From the NCBI GenBank assembly GCA_003615045.1, contig ML014155.1, positions 62,001 through 126,000 on the forward strand: DNA of 64,000 nucleotides. Reading direction: 5' to 3'. The DNA comes from Caulochytrium protostelioides (Eukaryota; Chytridiomycota; Caulochytriomycetes; Caulochytriales; Caulochytriaceae). The position numbers and the translations under genes were made by a program. The notes under the pieces were generated by a model, which ran no database searches, was not told where the DNA came from, and saw nothing but the letters and a program-made list of their open reading frames with translations. This document shows, piece after piece, positions 1 to 9,429 of the stretch (its first letter is position 1; every line of letters begins with the position of its first letter).

Positions 1-3000
1 CCCGCGACGGGTTGTTTCTGCTGCAGAACGGTATGCTGCTGCCCCAGGAGGAAGAGCCCGAGGGCGGGCTGACGCGGACGCGCCATCTCGCCCTGCGCCC
101 AGCCGGCCAGCTCGTGCACGTCGCGGCCCTGGCCCCCGATACGACGTCGTGGGCGCACGTGAGCCCGTTTCCCCTCTCCCAGAGCCTGGCGCGACCGTCG
201 CCGGTCGTGGACATCGCCGCAGGGATCAAGAAACCCATCACCGTCCTGCTGACCCAGCGCTTTGATCTGCTCATCGTCAATACCGAGACCGGCCACGTGT
301 TCCGCCAGGCCCTCGGCACGCTGCCTCCGTACCCGAGTCTGCTCCCCGCCGACGGCCCCGCGGGCGTTGATGGCCGCCAGGCCGACGCCACCACCGCGGC
401 CGCCATCACCGACGCGGCCCTCGCCGCCGCGGATGAGCCCTTGCCTGCGGCGCCGGCCCTCCTGGGAGGCCCCACCACCACTCTTCTCGTGGCCCCGGCC
501 AACCAGCCCCGCAGCCTCAGCCTCTCGCCCGACGGCAGCCAGATCCTGGTCGCGGGCTCCGAAAAACTCCTTCTTGGCAGCCTCTGCGCCTCTGTGCAAG
601 CGCGCGTCCGTCCGCGGCTGGACGATGCGGCGCCGGCATCGGACGCTGGGACCGAAGGCGACCCCGACGCGGAGCCCGGCACGGCGCCCGCGGCCGCTGC
701 AGCGCGGGCGTCCGCTGCGTTCGCGCGCAAGGGTTCGCTCGGCACCGAACTATATGGTTGCCGCTGGCGCGACGTCGGCGTGCGCAACCCGCGGTGCGTC
801 CGCTTTTCCGAAGGCGGACACCTGTTCGCGGTCGCCGTCAACAACCGCATCGAAGTCTACAACGTGTGGACGCTCGAGCTCGTCCAGACGCTGCACGGCC
901 ACGGCGGCAAGGTGCTGCATGTCGCGTGGGCGGTCTACGACACGATGCTGCTGTCGACCGCGAGCGAAGGATCGGTTTATGCGTGGAACATCAAGACGGG
1001 CGCCCGCGTCAACGAGAACGTCATGAAAGGGTCCAAGTATCGCCAGATCTTGCGATCGGATTTTTTGGGGCACCACTGGTGGACGCTCACCGACGATACC
1101 GGTCTGCTCCGCGTGATGGTCGACGGCCAGGTGGTGGCGCAGTATAGCCAGCTCCAGATCGGCTGCGTCGGTTTTGTGGATCTGCCTGCGACGGCGGCCG
1201 CCGAAGCCGCTGCCAAAGCCAGCGCTGCCGAGCGCGATGCGACCTACCAGCCTGTCGAACGCGCTGTCTGGGGCCTGCAGGACGGCTCGATCACGAATCC
1301 TGATGTCAAGAAGCTAACGACGCCGGGTGCCGTGAGTACGCGTGATGTCGATTTTCGCCAGGACTGTCTGCCCCTGTTTTCACGTGCGTGCCGCCACGTG
1401 GTCGTAAGCGGCAACAAGCAGCAGCTCGTCGTGGTGGACGAGGCGGGCTGCCTCGCCCTCGTCGCGATCAGTATCCCCAAGTCGGACATCATGACGCTGG
1501 GCCTAGGCAAAAAGATGGTGCTCTACTCGGATGACATCCAGACGTCTCGTACCGACTGGGACATGATCACGCAGCAGGCGCACGAATACCGCACAACGCT
1601 CAACGAAATGGGCATGAACTTTGACTACCAGCTGCGACTCTTGGATATGGAGTTTGACCAGAAGGTCAAGGCCATTACGATGGAGAAGAGTGGACTGCTC
1701 GAAGCCCAAAAGATCTACCACGCCAACTTGGAGCATGAGGTCGACCAGGCCCGCGAGAAGCGGGATGCCGAGCAGGACGTCATTCGTGCAGGCTACCAGC
1801 GCGAACGGCTCGCGCTTGAAGAAGCGTTTGCCGCTAAGTACATGGAGCAAGTCGAGGTCACGATGCAGTATGAGCGTGAGCTCAAGAAGAAGATCGAAGC
1901 GACCGAAGTCGAGCAGATTGCCTGGCGCCGAGCGAGCGAGACCATTCTGCGACGCACGACGGAGGAGTACGAGAGCAAGATCAAGCAGCTCATGAAAGCG
2001 TGTGAAGAAGCGCGCGACCTTCTGCAGACGTCGGCGAAGGACGCCATAGGCGAGCGCGACGAGCACCATCTTGAAGTGGACGTGCGCCTTGCGGCGCTCA
2101 CCGAAGGCTTCGAGCAAGCCGTGAAAGCCGAGTTTGAAATCAAGGCCCATCTCAAAGGGGAGCAGGCGCTCATGAACAAAAAGGAGATCGGCATTATCCG
2201 CCATCTGCATGAAGTCCAGGCCGAAGTCCAGGCCGCGTTTGCGCGGTACCAGGAGCACGAAGCGCGCAAGAATGCCCTGGAGAAGATGTGTGCCGACGAG
2301 CTTGCCTTGATCGCGGACCGCGATAACGAAATCGCGCAGCAGGAAGCGCGGTTAATGGACGAGAAGCGCGCGCACCAGGTGCTCGAGAAGGAAAAGTACA
2401 TCCTTGACTACCGCTTGAAAGAAATGAGTGAACAGATCGCGCCGCGCGAGGCCAAGATCAAGGCCATGGTCAATCATGTCGGCGAGCTCTCCCAGACGCT
2501 TTCGGAGATGGCAGAGCAGGATGCCGAGACGCACAAGCATATGGAAGGCGTCCAGGCCGAGCTCGCCCGCGAGAAGACGCTGTATGCCCACGTCCACAGC
2601 AAACGCCGCGCCCTGGAACACCAGTGGGCAGCCATGCAGTCGGCCATCACACTGCGTGCAGACACGTTCACCGATACCCAGCGCGCCGTCGAGACCGTCG
2701 TCGATCTCGTGCAGCAGTATGTGCCCGACATGCTCGAGGAAGTCCCGCATGCCGCGCCGGCCGCCGAAGGCGCCGCCGGACCCCACCGGGACAGTCTTGC
2801 GACGCTGGCGAGCGCGGCGTCGTCTGGTACCGTGGTGCTGCCGTCGCGTGGCGCCGTCTACCGCGTGAAACCCGTCCCCCGCGCTGAGGAGCACCCAACC
2901 ACGTGCGACTGTCTCGGGTGCCAGGACCGCCGCGTCCGCGAGCAGCTGGAACTCGAAACCGACCACCTCGCCCGTCTCGCGCAGCAGCTGGAGCACACAC

Positions 3001-3794
3001 GCGCCGCCGAGCGCAAGACCTTCGAAGCCGAGCGGCTCGTCGCTAACGAGAAGAATATGGGGCTTCTGCAAGAACTCCGCGCGCTGCGGGCCGACGTCGC
3101 GGCCGTCAAGCAGCGTGCGCGGCGCATCGAGAGCGAGGTCCGCGTCACGGGGCTCACCCGGCAGCGACTGGCGCGCGACACGGCCGCCCAAGTCAGCCGC
3201 GCGGCCCTCCGGCCGCGGCTCGTCGACACGGCGTCTCCGCTCGAGGGCGAGCCGGACCCAGCGTCCCTGTCGCTGCACTCGCCGCCGGCGCGATCGGCCT
3301 CTTCGGCCCCCGCCTCCGGCGCCGCGCTTGCGCTCGCCCGGCCCACGGCCGGCAGCCCCGTGACGCTGCCGACGCTCGCGCCGCTCGCGACCGCGCCGAT
3401 CGTCCGCGCCGCCCGCGCCGCCCGTTCGCTCGCCACCGACGGCACGACCCGCAGCACGGTGAGCAAGTCGGCGCTCCGCCGTCCCGCGCACGGCTCGACC
3501 ATCGCCCACCCTCTCACCGGAGACGACCGCGCGAGCCCCTTGCTGTCGCTCTCGGCGCCGCGACGCGGCGTCCATGCGGCGGCGGCAACGACGACCTGGC
3601 CGTCGCTTGGGGTCGCCAACGGGACCGGCAGTGGCACGCCCGCGTCGCCCGCTCCCGCCACTGTCACCACCACCGTCACCGCCAACGGCGCGCCCAGCGG
3701 CGACCTGGGCCATGGCGCCGTCGGCTCACCGCGCGCGATGCTGCCCCCGCTCGCCTCTGGTATGGGCCGCCCAGTGCGCATTCCGCGTCATTAA
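1..3794 (+). CDS. CFAP57: Cilia and flagella associated protein 57 (WD40 plus coiled coil), 5'-truncated by window edge
   Basis: The frame is open to the left edge and the first ATG (33) lies inside conserved-looking sequence, so the true start is outside the window. About 1260 residues are visible. The first 500 or so are beta-propeller-like, with WD repeats best seen near residues 262-335 (FSEGGHLFAVAVNNRIEVYN, then the HGHGGKVLHVAW and YAWNIKTG blocks). A long charged coiled coil runs over residues 520-895, opening with the family-typical FDYQLRLLDMEFDQKVK, and a second runs over about 960-1055. The tail is Ala/Pro/Ser-rich and probably disordered. This order and length match CFAP57/WDR65, an axonemal protein linked to inner dynein arm assembly and beating in other organisms. 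It ends in TAA and converges with the methyltransferase gene downstream. The family call rests on architecture plus the WD-to-coil junction; the organism must make flagella. Confidence 0.85.
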   Translation, partial: RDGLFLLQNGMLLPQEEEPEGGLTRTRHLALRPAGQLVHVAALAPDTTSWAHVSPFPLSQSLARPSPVVDIAAGIKKPITVLLTQRFDLLIVNTETGHVFRQALGTLPPYPSLLPADGPAGVDGRQADATTAAAITDAALAAADEPLPAAPALLGGPTTTLLVAPANQPRSLSLSPDGSQILVAGSEKLLLGSLCASVQARVRPRLDDAAPASDAGTEGDPDAEPGTAPAAAAARASAAFARKGSLGTELYGCRWRDVGVRNPRCVRFSEGGHLFAVAVNNRIEVYNVWTLELVQTLHGHGGKVLHVAWAVYDTMLLSTASEGSVYAWNIKTGARVNENVMKGSKYRQILRSDFLGHHWWTLTDDTGLLRVMVDGQVVAQYSQLQIGCVGFVDLPATAAAEAAAKASAAERDATYQPVERAVWGLQDGSITNPDVKKLTTPGAVSTRDVDFRQDCLPLFSRACRHVVVSGNKQQLVVVDEAGCLALVAISIPKSDIMTLGLGKKMVLYSDDIQTSRTDWDMITQQAHEYRTTLNEMGMNFDYQLRLLDMEFDQKVKAITMEKSGLLEAQKIYHANLEHEVDQAREKRDAEQDVIRAGYQRERLALEEAFAAKYMEQVEVTMQYERELKKKIEATEVEQIAWRRASETILRRTTEEYESKIKQLMKACEEARDLLQTSAKDAIGERDEHHLEVDVRLAALTEGFEQAVKAEFEIKAHLKGEQALMNKKEIGIIRHLHEVQAEVQAAFARYQEHEARKNALEKMCADELALIADRDNEIAQQEARLMDEKRAHQVLEKEKYILDYRLKEMSEQIAPREAKIKAMVNHVGELSQTLSEMAEQDAETHKHMEGVQAELAREKTLYAHVHSKRRALEHQWAAMQSAITLRADTFTDTQRAVETVVDLVQQYVPDMLEEVPHAAPAAEGAAGPHRDSLATLASAASSGTVVLPSRGAVYRVKPVPRAEEHPTTCDCLGCQDRRVREQLELETDHLARLAQQLEHTRAAERKTFEAERLVANEKNMGLLQELRALRADVAAVKQRARRIESEVRVTGLTRQRLARDTAAQVSRAALRPRLVDTASPLEGEPDPASLSLHSPPARSASSAPASGAALALARPTAGSPVTLPTLAPLATAPIVRAARAARSLATDGTTRSTVSKSALRRPAHGSTIAHPLTGDDRASPLLSLSAPRRGVHAAAATTTWPSLGVANGTGSGTPASPAPATVTTTVTANGAPSGDLGHGAVGSPRAMLPPLASGMGRPVRIPRH

Positions 3795-4008
3795 ATGCGT
3801 AAAACTAGATGCTGAGGCCTTCTGATGAGATGGTCTTACAAACACACAGGTGTTGATTGACACATGTCCACAAAGGCGGTTGAAAAGAAGAAGAAAAAAG
3901 TGCCGGGTAGATGTTACGGCCCGAGGATAGTGTTTGAGGCCGTTGAGACGGTTTCCACAGGAGAGTCCGTTGACCAGGCCCACACGATTTGGGTGGAGGC
4001 CGTCTGGA

Positions 4009-5109
4009 TCACGGCTTGCAGAGGACGAGGTGGGCGATCCACGAGAGCCGGAGCATGGTTTCGGGGGATGGCAGGATCATCGCCTCGACGCAGTCTTTGA
4101 CATTCGGGTGACGGCGCTTCCACAGCATATAGGGAGGCCACTGCACGCAGTAGCGGCGCAGTGTCGCAGATGTCGCCGTGTCGGTGACCCACGGCTTCTC
4201 GTCGGTGCTGTCGACGTATTTGACTTTTGAAAAGTAGCGCTGCATCTCGTACAGGCGGTATCCCGCCTCGACGTGGCAGATCCGCGGGTCCCAAAAGTGG
4301 CGCAGCGTGACGCACGCCAGAAGCCGCACCTGCTGGGTCACACTCGGATAATCCGGGCAGCACGGGGACCGATACGCGAAGCAAGCCAAGGTGCCGCCCG
4401 GTTTCAAGGCGCGCTTGGCCTCCTGAAGGAATTTGGGCACATCAAACCCTAGAGCCAAACATGGCCAAACAAAGCACCAAACAAAGAGGCAGCTTGCATG
4501 TCAGCAACGAGTAAAATCATGGTCCGAGCACCTACGCAGCATTCCGACGAGCGTCATGGCGATGATAGGCAGCGATCACTTACACTGCAATGCCATGCCC
4601 ACGGCAATCAGGTCAACTGAGTGGTCAGGGACAGGCAAGGCCTCAGCGCGGGCCACGCGGTACTCGATGTTATCCTTGGGCTGGGCGCGCTTAAGCGGTT
4701 CGGGGTCACAGTCGATCGCCATCACGCGGCGGAAATGGCCGGCCAGCAGCGCCGCGACCACGCCGGACCCGGTGCCGACATCAAGAGCGAACTCACAGCC
4801 GTGGCCTTCTGCTGCATGGAGGCCCAAGATTACCGATTATTGTATCACGGGTTCGTCAGCCAGAAATATAAGGAGAATGAGTGCATCAGTGGAACATCAC
4901 AGACGTCACTGTCGGCAAGAAGGCCGGCGGCGGATGGACTTACGCTGGCCATGAGAATGAAAATGCAGAATCTCGTCGAAGAGCGCTGGGCAGTACGTCG
5001 GACTTAAAGCTTGATCACCAGCATAAAACTTGAGGTGTTTCTCGCCGTAATGGGTGATTGTAGCCAGTTTCGATTCGCGGCCCACGACGTTGGCCCCGCC
5101 AGCATACAT
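4009..5109 (-). CDS. SAM-dependent methyltransferase, class I, three exons (copy 1)
   Basis: I infer three exons on the minus strand: 5109-4944, 4811-4584 and 4448-4009, joined to a 277-residue protein. Both introns (132 and 135 nt) start GTAAGT and end CAG or TAG. Exon 2 holds the SAM-binding motif I, FALDVGTGSGVVAALL, and an acidic strand-2 end (AIDCD). Splicing intron 2 restores the family motif ALQWFD across the junction, which strongly supports the model. Exon 3 carries the post-motif LKPGGTLACFAY and ends LVLCKP. The fold matches small-molecule methyltransferases of the yeast TMT1/CRG1 group (trans-aconitate or lipophile methylation); the substrate is unknown. The frame is also open upstream of the chosen ATG, so an earlier start up to 5298 cannot be excluded. 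It is paralogous to the gene at 6943-7996. Confidence 0.8.
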
Positions 5110-6942
5110 GATGAGGGCGTGGCAACGCAGAGCAGTGGTCGGCGGGACGGCACGGACCGATGATTGATCAATCGAAAAGGGAGGGATCGCGCATCGTCTA
5201 TGGAGGTCAGCCTTGCAGATCGACTCTTGACCAGCAGGCCACCCATGTCTCTGTGTGCCGCCTGTGTGACGTCTGCGCCACAGCGCCGCCGTCTCCACAC
5301 CTCCGGCTCATCCGCCGCATCGGCATCCCGTCTCCTTCGGCTTTGTGTTGCCTCGTGCGGACAACGCCCATCCTGCGAACATCAACGATGCAATCACGCA
5401 TTATATAGACTCCAGCCGTCCGACCGGGGGCATCCCAGCTACCTTGATCGGCAACCGCATGGAAGGTGGAGACGCATGAGACATCGTTGACGACGATATG
5501 ATTGGGCATTCATCCGACACCTTCTGGAAGGTCGCGCTGCGTTCGAGCGAAGCAAAAGCGCGCCGGCTTAACGTCCCTGGCCTCTCCTCTGCCTGGCCAC
5601 AAAGCTGTTGAATTCGGCCTTGGTCAGTCTGATCAAACCTACGATTGTGCGGGCGCTGGATGCCCCGGGCGTCCGTGAAGCCCGACATGATGCGGGCTTG
5701 GTTCGAGCTGGCTTGCTGCAGACGTGACCGACTCACCGCTGAACCAACGCCGATGTCCGCTTGGAGCGGAGCCACCCATGCGCGGCCACCCCCAAGTCCG
5801 AACGGTTCCGTTCGGAAACCCCATCACTGCGCCGCGGGGGATCGGCGTCATTATGGTAGGTTCGGCGCCGCAGCCTCTCGTTACGAAGCATCCGCGCCTT
5901 TCTCCTACGCCGCGCCGAACACCAGACAGGCGCCGCCTCCCGAAGCACCAGGCCCTTCCAGAAGGTACCCCAGACCGCCTTCGCCGTGAGGCGCAGTCTC
6001 AACCATCACGCGGTCGCCTTTTTTCTCTTTATCTTGTTCCCGCCGGTTTCAGCCGCGGTAGGAAAGCAAACACGCCAAACAGCGTGTTTGTTGTCGGTAC
6101 CACCGCTGCGCCTCAGAGCCGGAGACGCCTCAGCCAGCGGAGCAGTGAGTTACGTTCAAATAAACGGCCGCCTCACGCGCAGCTGCCTCTCGGGCTCTGT
6201 CAGGATGACCTATCGTTGGGGCGTTCCTTCCCCCAGCGCAACTGAAGGCTGCCACGAAGCGCCGTTGCCGCTCATTTAATTTCCATGGGGACTGCGGGGA
6301 GAAGCGATTACCGCACGTCGTGATAACATTCGAAACAACAGAAGGGAGAAAAGTATAGAAGAAAACAGAAGCGGCCTAACCTCGCGACGCCTTCAACCAT
6401 GTCGCATAGGATCGAATCACCTTCGCACCACCGTTGAAGATGCTTTAGCCCTCTCCCTTCCCGTGCGACGGGGGCGTGCAGCGCCCTACTTTAAGCCAGA
6501 TGGAGGGATGTCTGCTGTTGGATGCGGTAACGGTATAGCCGAAACAGGTGAGGAGCGGTGATCTGCTTCGACGTCGGGTGGCAGGCCCCACGAGGGCACG
6601 GGTCCACCCCGCCCGCACCTGCCCGGCGCGGCCCAGCCAACTCTCTCTCCCCCTCTTCCTGCCCCGCCCCAGACATCATGTAGCGATCTCTCACATCAGA
6701 CATCAGATCGATGCCCGGGTGGCGTGACGGCAGTGGATCCACCACAGACCCATCATTTCGAGAGCACGACAAAAGATGATCGGAACAGGAGAATTATATC
6801 AAAATAGTGATTGGAGCTGCTCGGACGACAACCTCTCCAAGATAGCCCGCCACCGCGAGACCATCGACGGCCTCTTCCGCCTCTCGGGCGACATCTGCCA
6901 AATGCTACTGATGACTTCAGAATGGGGCTGATGACTTAAGGC
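5110..6942. other. Spacer between the two methyltransferase genes, no firm gene
   Basis: No open frame here has a recognisable domain. Two things stand out. One is a perfect 9-base inverted repeat with a 2-base centre at 5798-5817. The other is a short plus-strand frame (6776-6931, 51 codons) containing NLSKIARHRETIDGLFRLSG, which looks more protein-like than its surroundings. The part above 5109 should contain the promoter of the left methyltransferase gene. Confidence 0.4.
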
Positions 6943-7996
6943 TCAGGGCTTGCATAGCACCAGGTGAGACGGCCAGACCAGATCGAGCGGCACATCGTCG
7001 GGCGGCAACTGCATGTTGTCCACGCAGTCCAACGCGCGCGGGTGTCGCTCTTTCCAAGTTTTGTAGCCCGACCACGTGCGACACAGCGCCCGCAGGGACT
7101 CGCTCGTGTGCCGCTTCGTGATGCAGAACGGCTCGGGCGGGCTCGTATGCCGCTCAACCGTCGTGAAGGGGAAGGCCACGTCGCGATACTGCGACATGAT
7201 GTGCTCGGCCCGGGGGTCCCAGTAGGTGCCGAGCACATCGTGGTACAGGTGCCGCACAGCCTCGGTCACCGTCGGGTCTTCGGGACACTGCGGTGGGTGG
7301 TAGCCGAAGCACGCCAGCGTGCCGCCCGGTTTCAGAATACGCTTGACCTCCTCCATGAACCGGTCGGTGTCAAACCCTGTTAAGAGGGAGAGTCCATCGA
7401 CCGATTCATCATGGTCGATACAGAATCGTGTACGGTCGTTCAGGATGCACGATTCAAAAACATGGATCATGAGCCAAACTTGAGTAGAGATGGGCTGCAG
7501 ATCGCGAGTGTAAGGAATGAGCAAGGGACTTACAGTGCAGGGCGGTGCCCACGGTCACCAGATCCACCGAATGGTCCTCGGCGGGCAGCTTCTCAGCCGG
7601 CGCGGCGCGGTAGGTAATGTTATGGCCGGGCTCGGCGCTCTGCAGCATCGCCTCGGAGCTGTCGAACCCTTTCACGGCAGCAAATCGCTTGGCAAGCGCC
7701 GTGGCGACCTGGCCGGTCCCGGTGCCGACGTCGACCGCGACGTCGTAGCCTTGGCCTTGCGCTACACAGATTCAAATCCCGCCGTGTGTATGATTCAAAA
7801 AATTAAGACACCTGTGAATGAGGACGGCGTGGCCACTTTGATAGACACATCGTTATCAACAAGGGGATACATTACGTTGGGTATCGTGGAAAGCATAGAT
7901 GCGATCATAGAGCGCCTGGCCATAGTCGGGTCGGAAGTCACGGTAGTTGCTAGAATTGTAGTCACTGTCACCGAAGCGCGTGTTGGGCGTCGCCAT
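6943..7996 (-). CDS. SAM-dependent methyltransferase, class I, three exons (copy 2)
   Basis: Minus-strand exons are inferred at 7996-7876, 7761-7534 and 7376-6943, giving 260 residues. Intron 1 (114 nt) starts GTAATG and ends TAG; intron 2 (157 nt) starts GTAAGT and ends CAG. Exon 1 begins MATPNTRFGDSDYNSSNY and contains the FRPDYGQALYDRIYAF helix typical of the N-terminus. Exon 2 has motif I (VAVDVGTGTGQVATAL). The second splice rebuilds ALHWFD. Exon 3 has LKPGGTLACFGYHPPQCP and ends LVLCKP. Exon 2 is exactly 228 nt in both this gene and copy 1, and both introns sit at the same codon phase, so the two are tandem duplicates that have since diverged. The likely class is TMT1/CRG1-like; the substrate cannot be read from sequence. 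Confidence 0.82.
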
Positions 7997-8394
7997 TGTG
8001 AATCTGATGACTGATGGATGGATGCTGTGTCCGCTCCCTGCTAGCCGCGTAGGATGGAAGGATTAGGGTTCTGGAGAGTATCGAATAACAAAAGACCCAT
8101 TTGAGTATACTGATGATCACGCCATGCCTTGGGTGGATGAGAGGGAGCGTGGGACAGGTGCATTGGATGCATGCGGGATGTCCCATCACGTCGCGTCACG
8201 TCGCGTGATATGAACGCGTGACCATTCTGCACCCCGTGAGAACTTCACAGCCTCACTGCGAAGAGGGATCGGCTCGCGTGGATTGCATCATTTGGCGGCC
8301 CCTGCGCGTTCTCATTCCCCCAATCGACGCCACCGTGTCGCAATGATCGCCACGATCATCCATCCAGCAGGCACCTGACCCCCGCTAAGTACCG
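7997..8394. other. Upstream spacer of methyltransferase copy 2, nothing recognised
   Basis: The first bases left of 8394 and right of the start codon should hold the promoter of the adjacent minus-strand gene. A short run repeating gtcgcgtcacgtcgcgtgat lies near 8190-8210. I see no coding region or RNA gene. Confidence 0.35.
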
Positions 8395-8690
8395 CGCCTG
8401 GGAATCGTGGTTCGAGGGATGCTGTGGTATGAAGCCACCCTCGGCAATGAAGACACCCACAGCAAGTTGGTAAACCGCGACCTCCATGTCGCGTTGAACA
8501 TCCGACGCTGCCTGGCCTTACCGGAAAGACCGGAGGCGCTGTGCCGCATCCCGGGGCAAGCCCCGCTGCAGTCCAAGGTCGGCAAAGTCATTCGACACTG
8601 AACCGAGTGCGCGTCTGCCTCGGGGGGTGGTCCACTACCGACGGCATGGTGTGCGCCTTGACTCAATTTACCCATAATATAAGTACAACA
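8395..8690 (+). pseudogene. Decayed transposon-nuclease C-terminus (TnpB/Fanzor-like), fragment A
   Basis: The frame ending at the TGA at 8599-8601 reads VRGMLWYEATLGNED, then SKLVNRDLHVALNIRRCL, then RPEALCRIPGQ, and ends GKVIRH. The order (GLLW-type strand, NRDLNAxxNI, short basic end) resembles the zinc-ribbon and RuvC-III end of TnpB/Fanzor RNA-guided nucleases, where an RDxNAAxN segment carries the last catalytic aspartate. That family call is inference. What the sequence shows directly is homology to fragments at 49.9, 54.4 and 54.7 kb, including about 90 bases of 3' flank shared with the 54.7 kb fragment. There is no N-terminal half upstream, so the gene is dead. Confidence 0.45.
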
Positions 8691-8707
8691 GGTGCGTGCA
8701 TGCTCTT

Positions 8708-8815
8708 TCCGTGCGACAATCTATTCGAGCGGCGTTAGGCGTAACACACCTTTTTTAAAAACATAAGCGCGATTGTATCTTTACGGTCTCGAGGTAAATG
8801 CCACGAGCCCGTCGG
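8708..8815. repeat. Direct repeat block, left copy (flanks assembly gap)
   Basis: Starting at tccgtgcgacaatctattcg, this block recurs at 9211-9318 with an offset of 503 bases. The first 95 bases are identical; the last dozen differ at two or three places. Both copies run straight into a GA microsatellite. Confidence 0.9.
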
Positions 8816-8816
8816 G

Positions 8817-8826
8817 AAGAGAGAGA

Positions 8827-8885
<59 letters not shown>
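8817..8885. repeat. (GA)n microsatellite ending at the gap
   Basis: A nearly perfect run of about 33 GA units stops at the first N. Frames through it encode only Arg-Glu or Ser-Leu repeats and are not genes. Confidence 0.95.
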
Positions 8886-9210
8886 NNNNNNNNNNNNNNN
8901 NNNNNNNNNNNNNNNNNNNNNNNNNNNNNNNNNNNNNNNNNNNNNNNNNNNNNNNNNNNNNNNNNNNNNNNNNNNNNNNNNNNNNNNNNNNNNNNNNNNN
9001 NNNNNNNNNNNNNNNNNNNNNNNNNNNNNNNNNNNNNNNNNNNNNNNNNNNNNNNNNNNNNNNNNNNNNNNNNNNNNNNNNNNNNNNNNNNNNNNNNNNN
9101 NNNNNNNNNNNNNNNNNNNNNNNNNNNNNNNNNNNNNNNNNNNNNNNNNNNNNNNNNNNNNNNNNNNNNNNNNNNNNNNNNNNNNNNNNNNNNNNNNNNN
9201 NNNNNNNNNN
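8886..9210. other. Assembly gap (325 N)
   Basis: Unresolved bases. Because the same block and the same GA run stand on both sides, the gap may be a collapsed or falsely separated tandem repeat and its true size is uncertain. Confidence 0.99.
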
Positions 9211-9315
9211 TCCGTGCGACAATCTATTCGAGCGGCGTTAGGCGTAACACACCTTTTTTAAAAACATAAGCGCGATTGTATCTTTACGGTCTCGAGGTAA
9301 ATGCCTCGAGACCGT

Positions 9316-9318
<3 letters not shown>
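9211..9318. repeat. Direct repeat block, right copy, with palindrome
   Basis: Second copy of the block at 8708-8815. Here the end has become a perfect inverted repeat: a 12-base stem at 9286-9297 (acggtctcgagg) pairs with 9304-9315 across a 6-base loop. In the left copy two substitutions break the stem. Confidence 0.9.

Positions 9319-9388
<70 letters not shown>
9318..9388. repeat. (GA)n microsatellite, right side
   Basis: About 35 GA units directly after the palindrome. It lies about 40 bases beyond the 3' end of the methyltransferase/ATP-grasp fusion gene. Confidence 0.95.
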
Positions 9389-9389
<1 letters not shown>

Positions 9390-9429
9390 CATCAGAGAAA
9401 GAATCCGGCGGATCAGCATTTACTTTGCA

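Noticed and set aside
8755-9261. Long frames through the N gap and GA runs
   Set aside because: They encode N and (Arg-Glu)n or (Ser-Leu)n only; artefacts of the gap.
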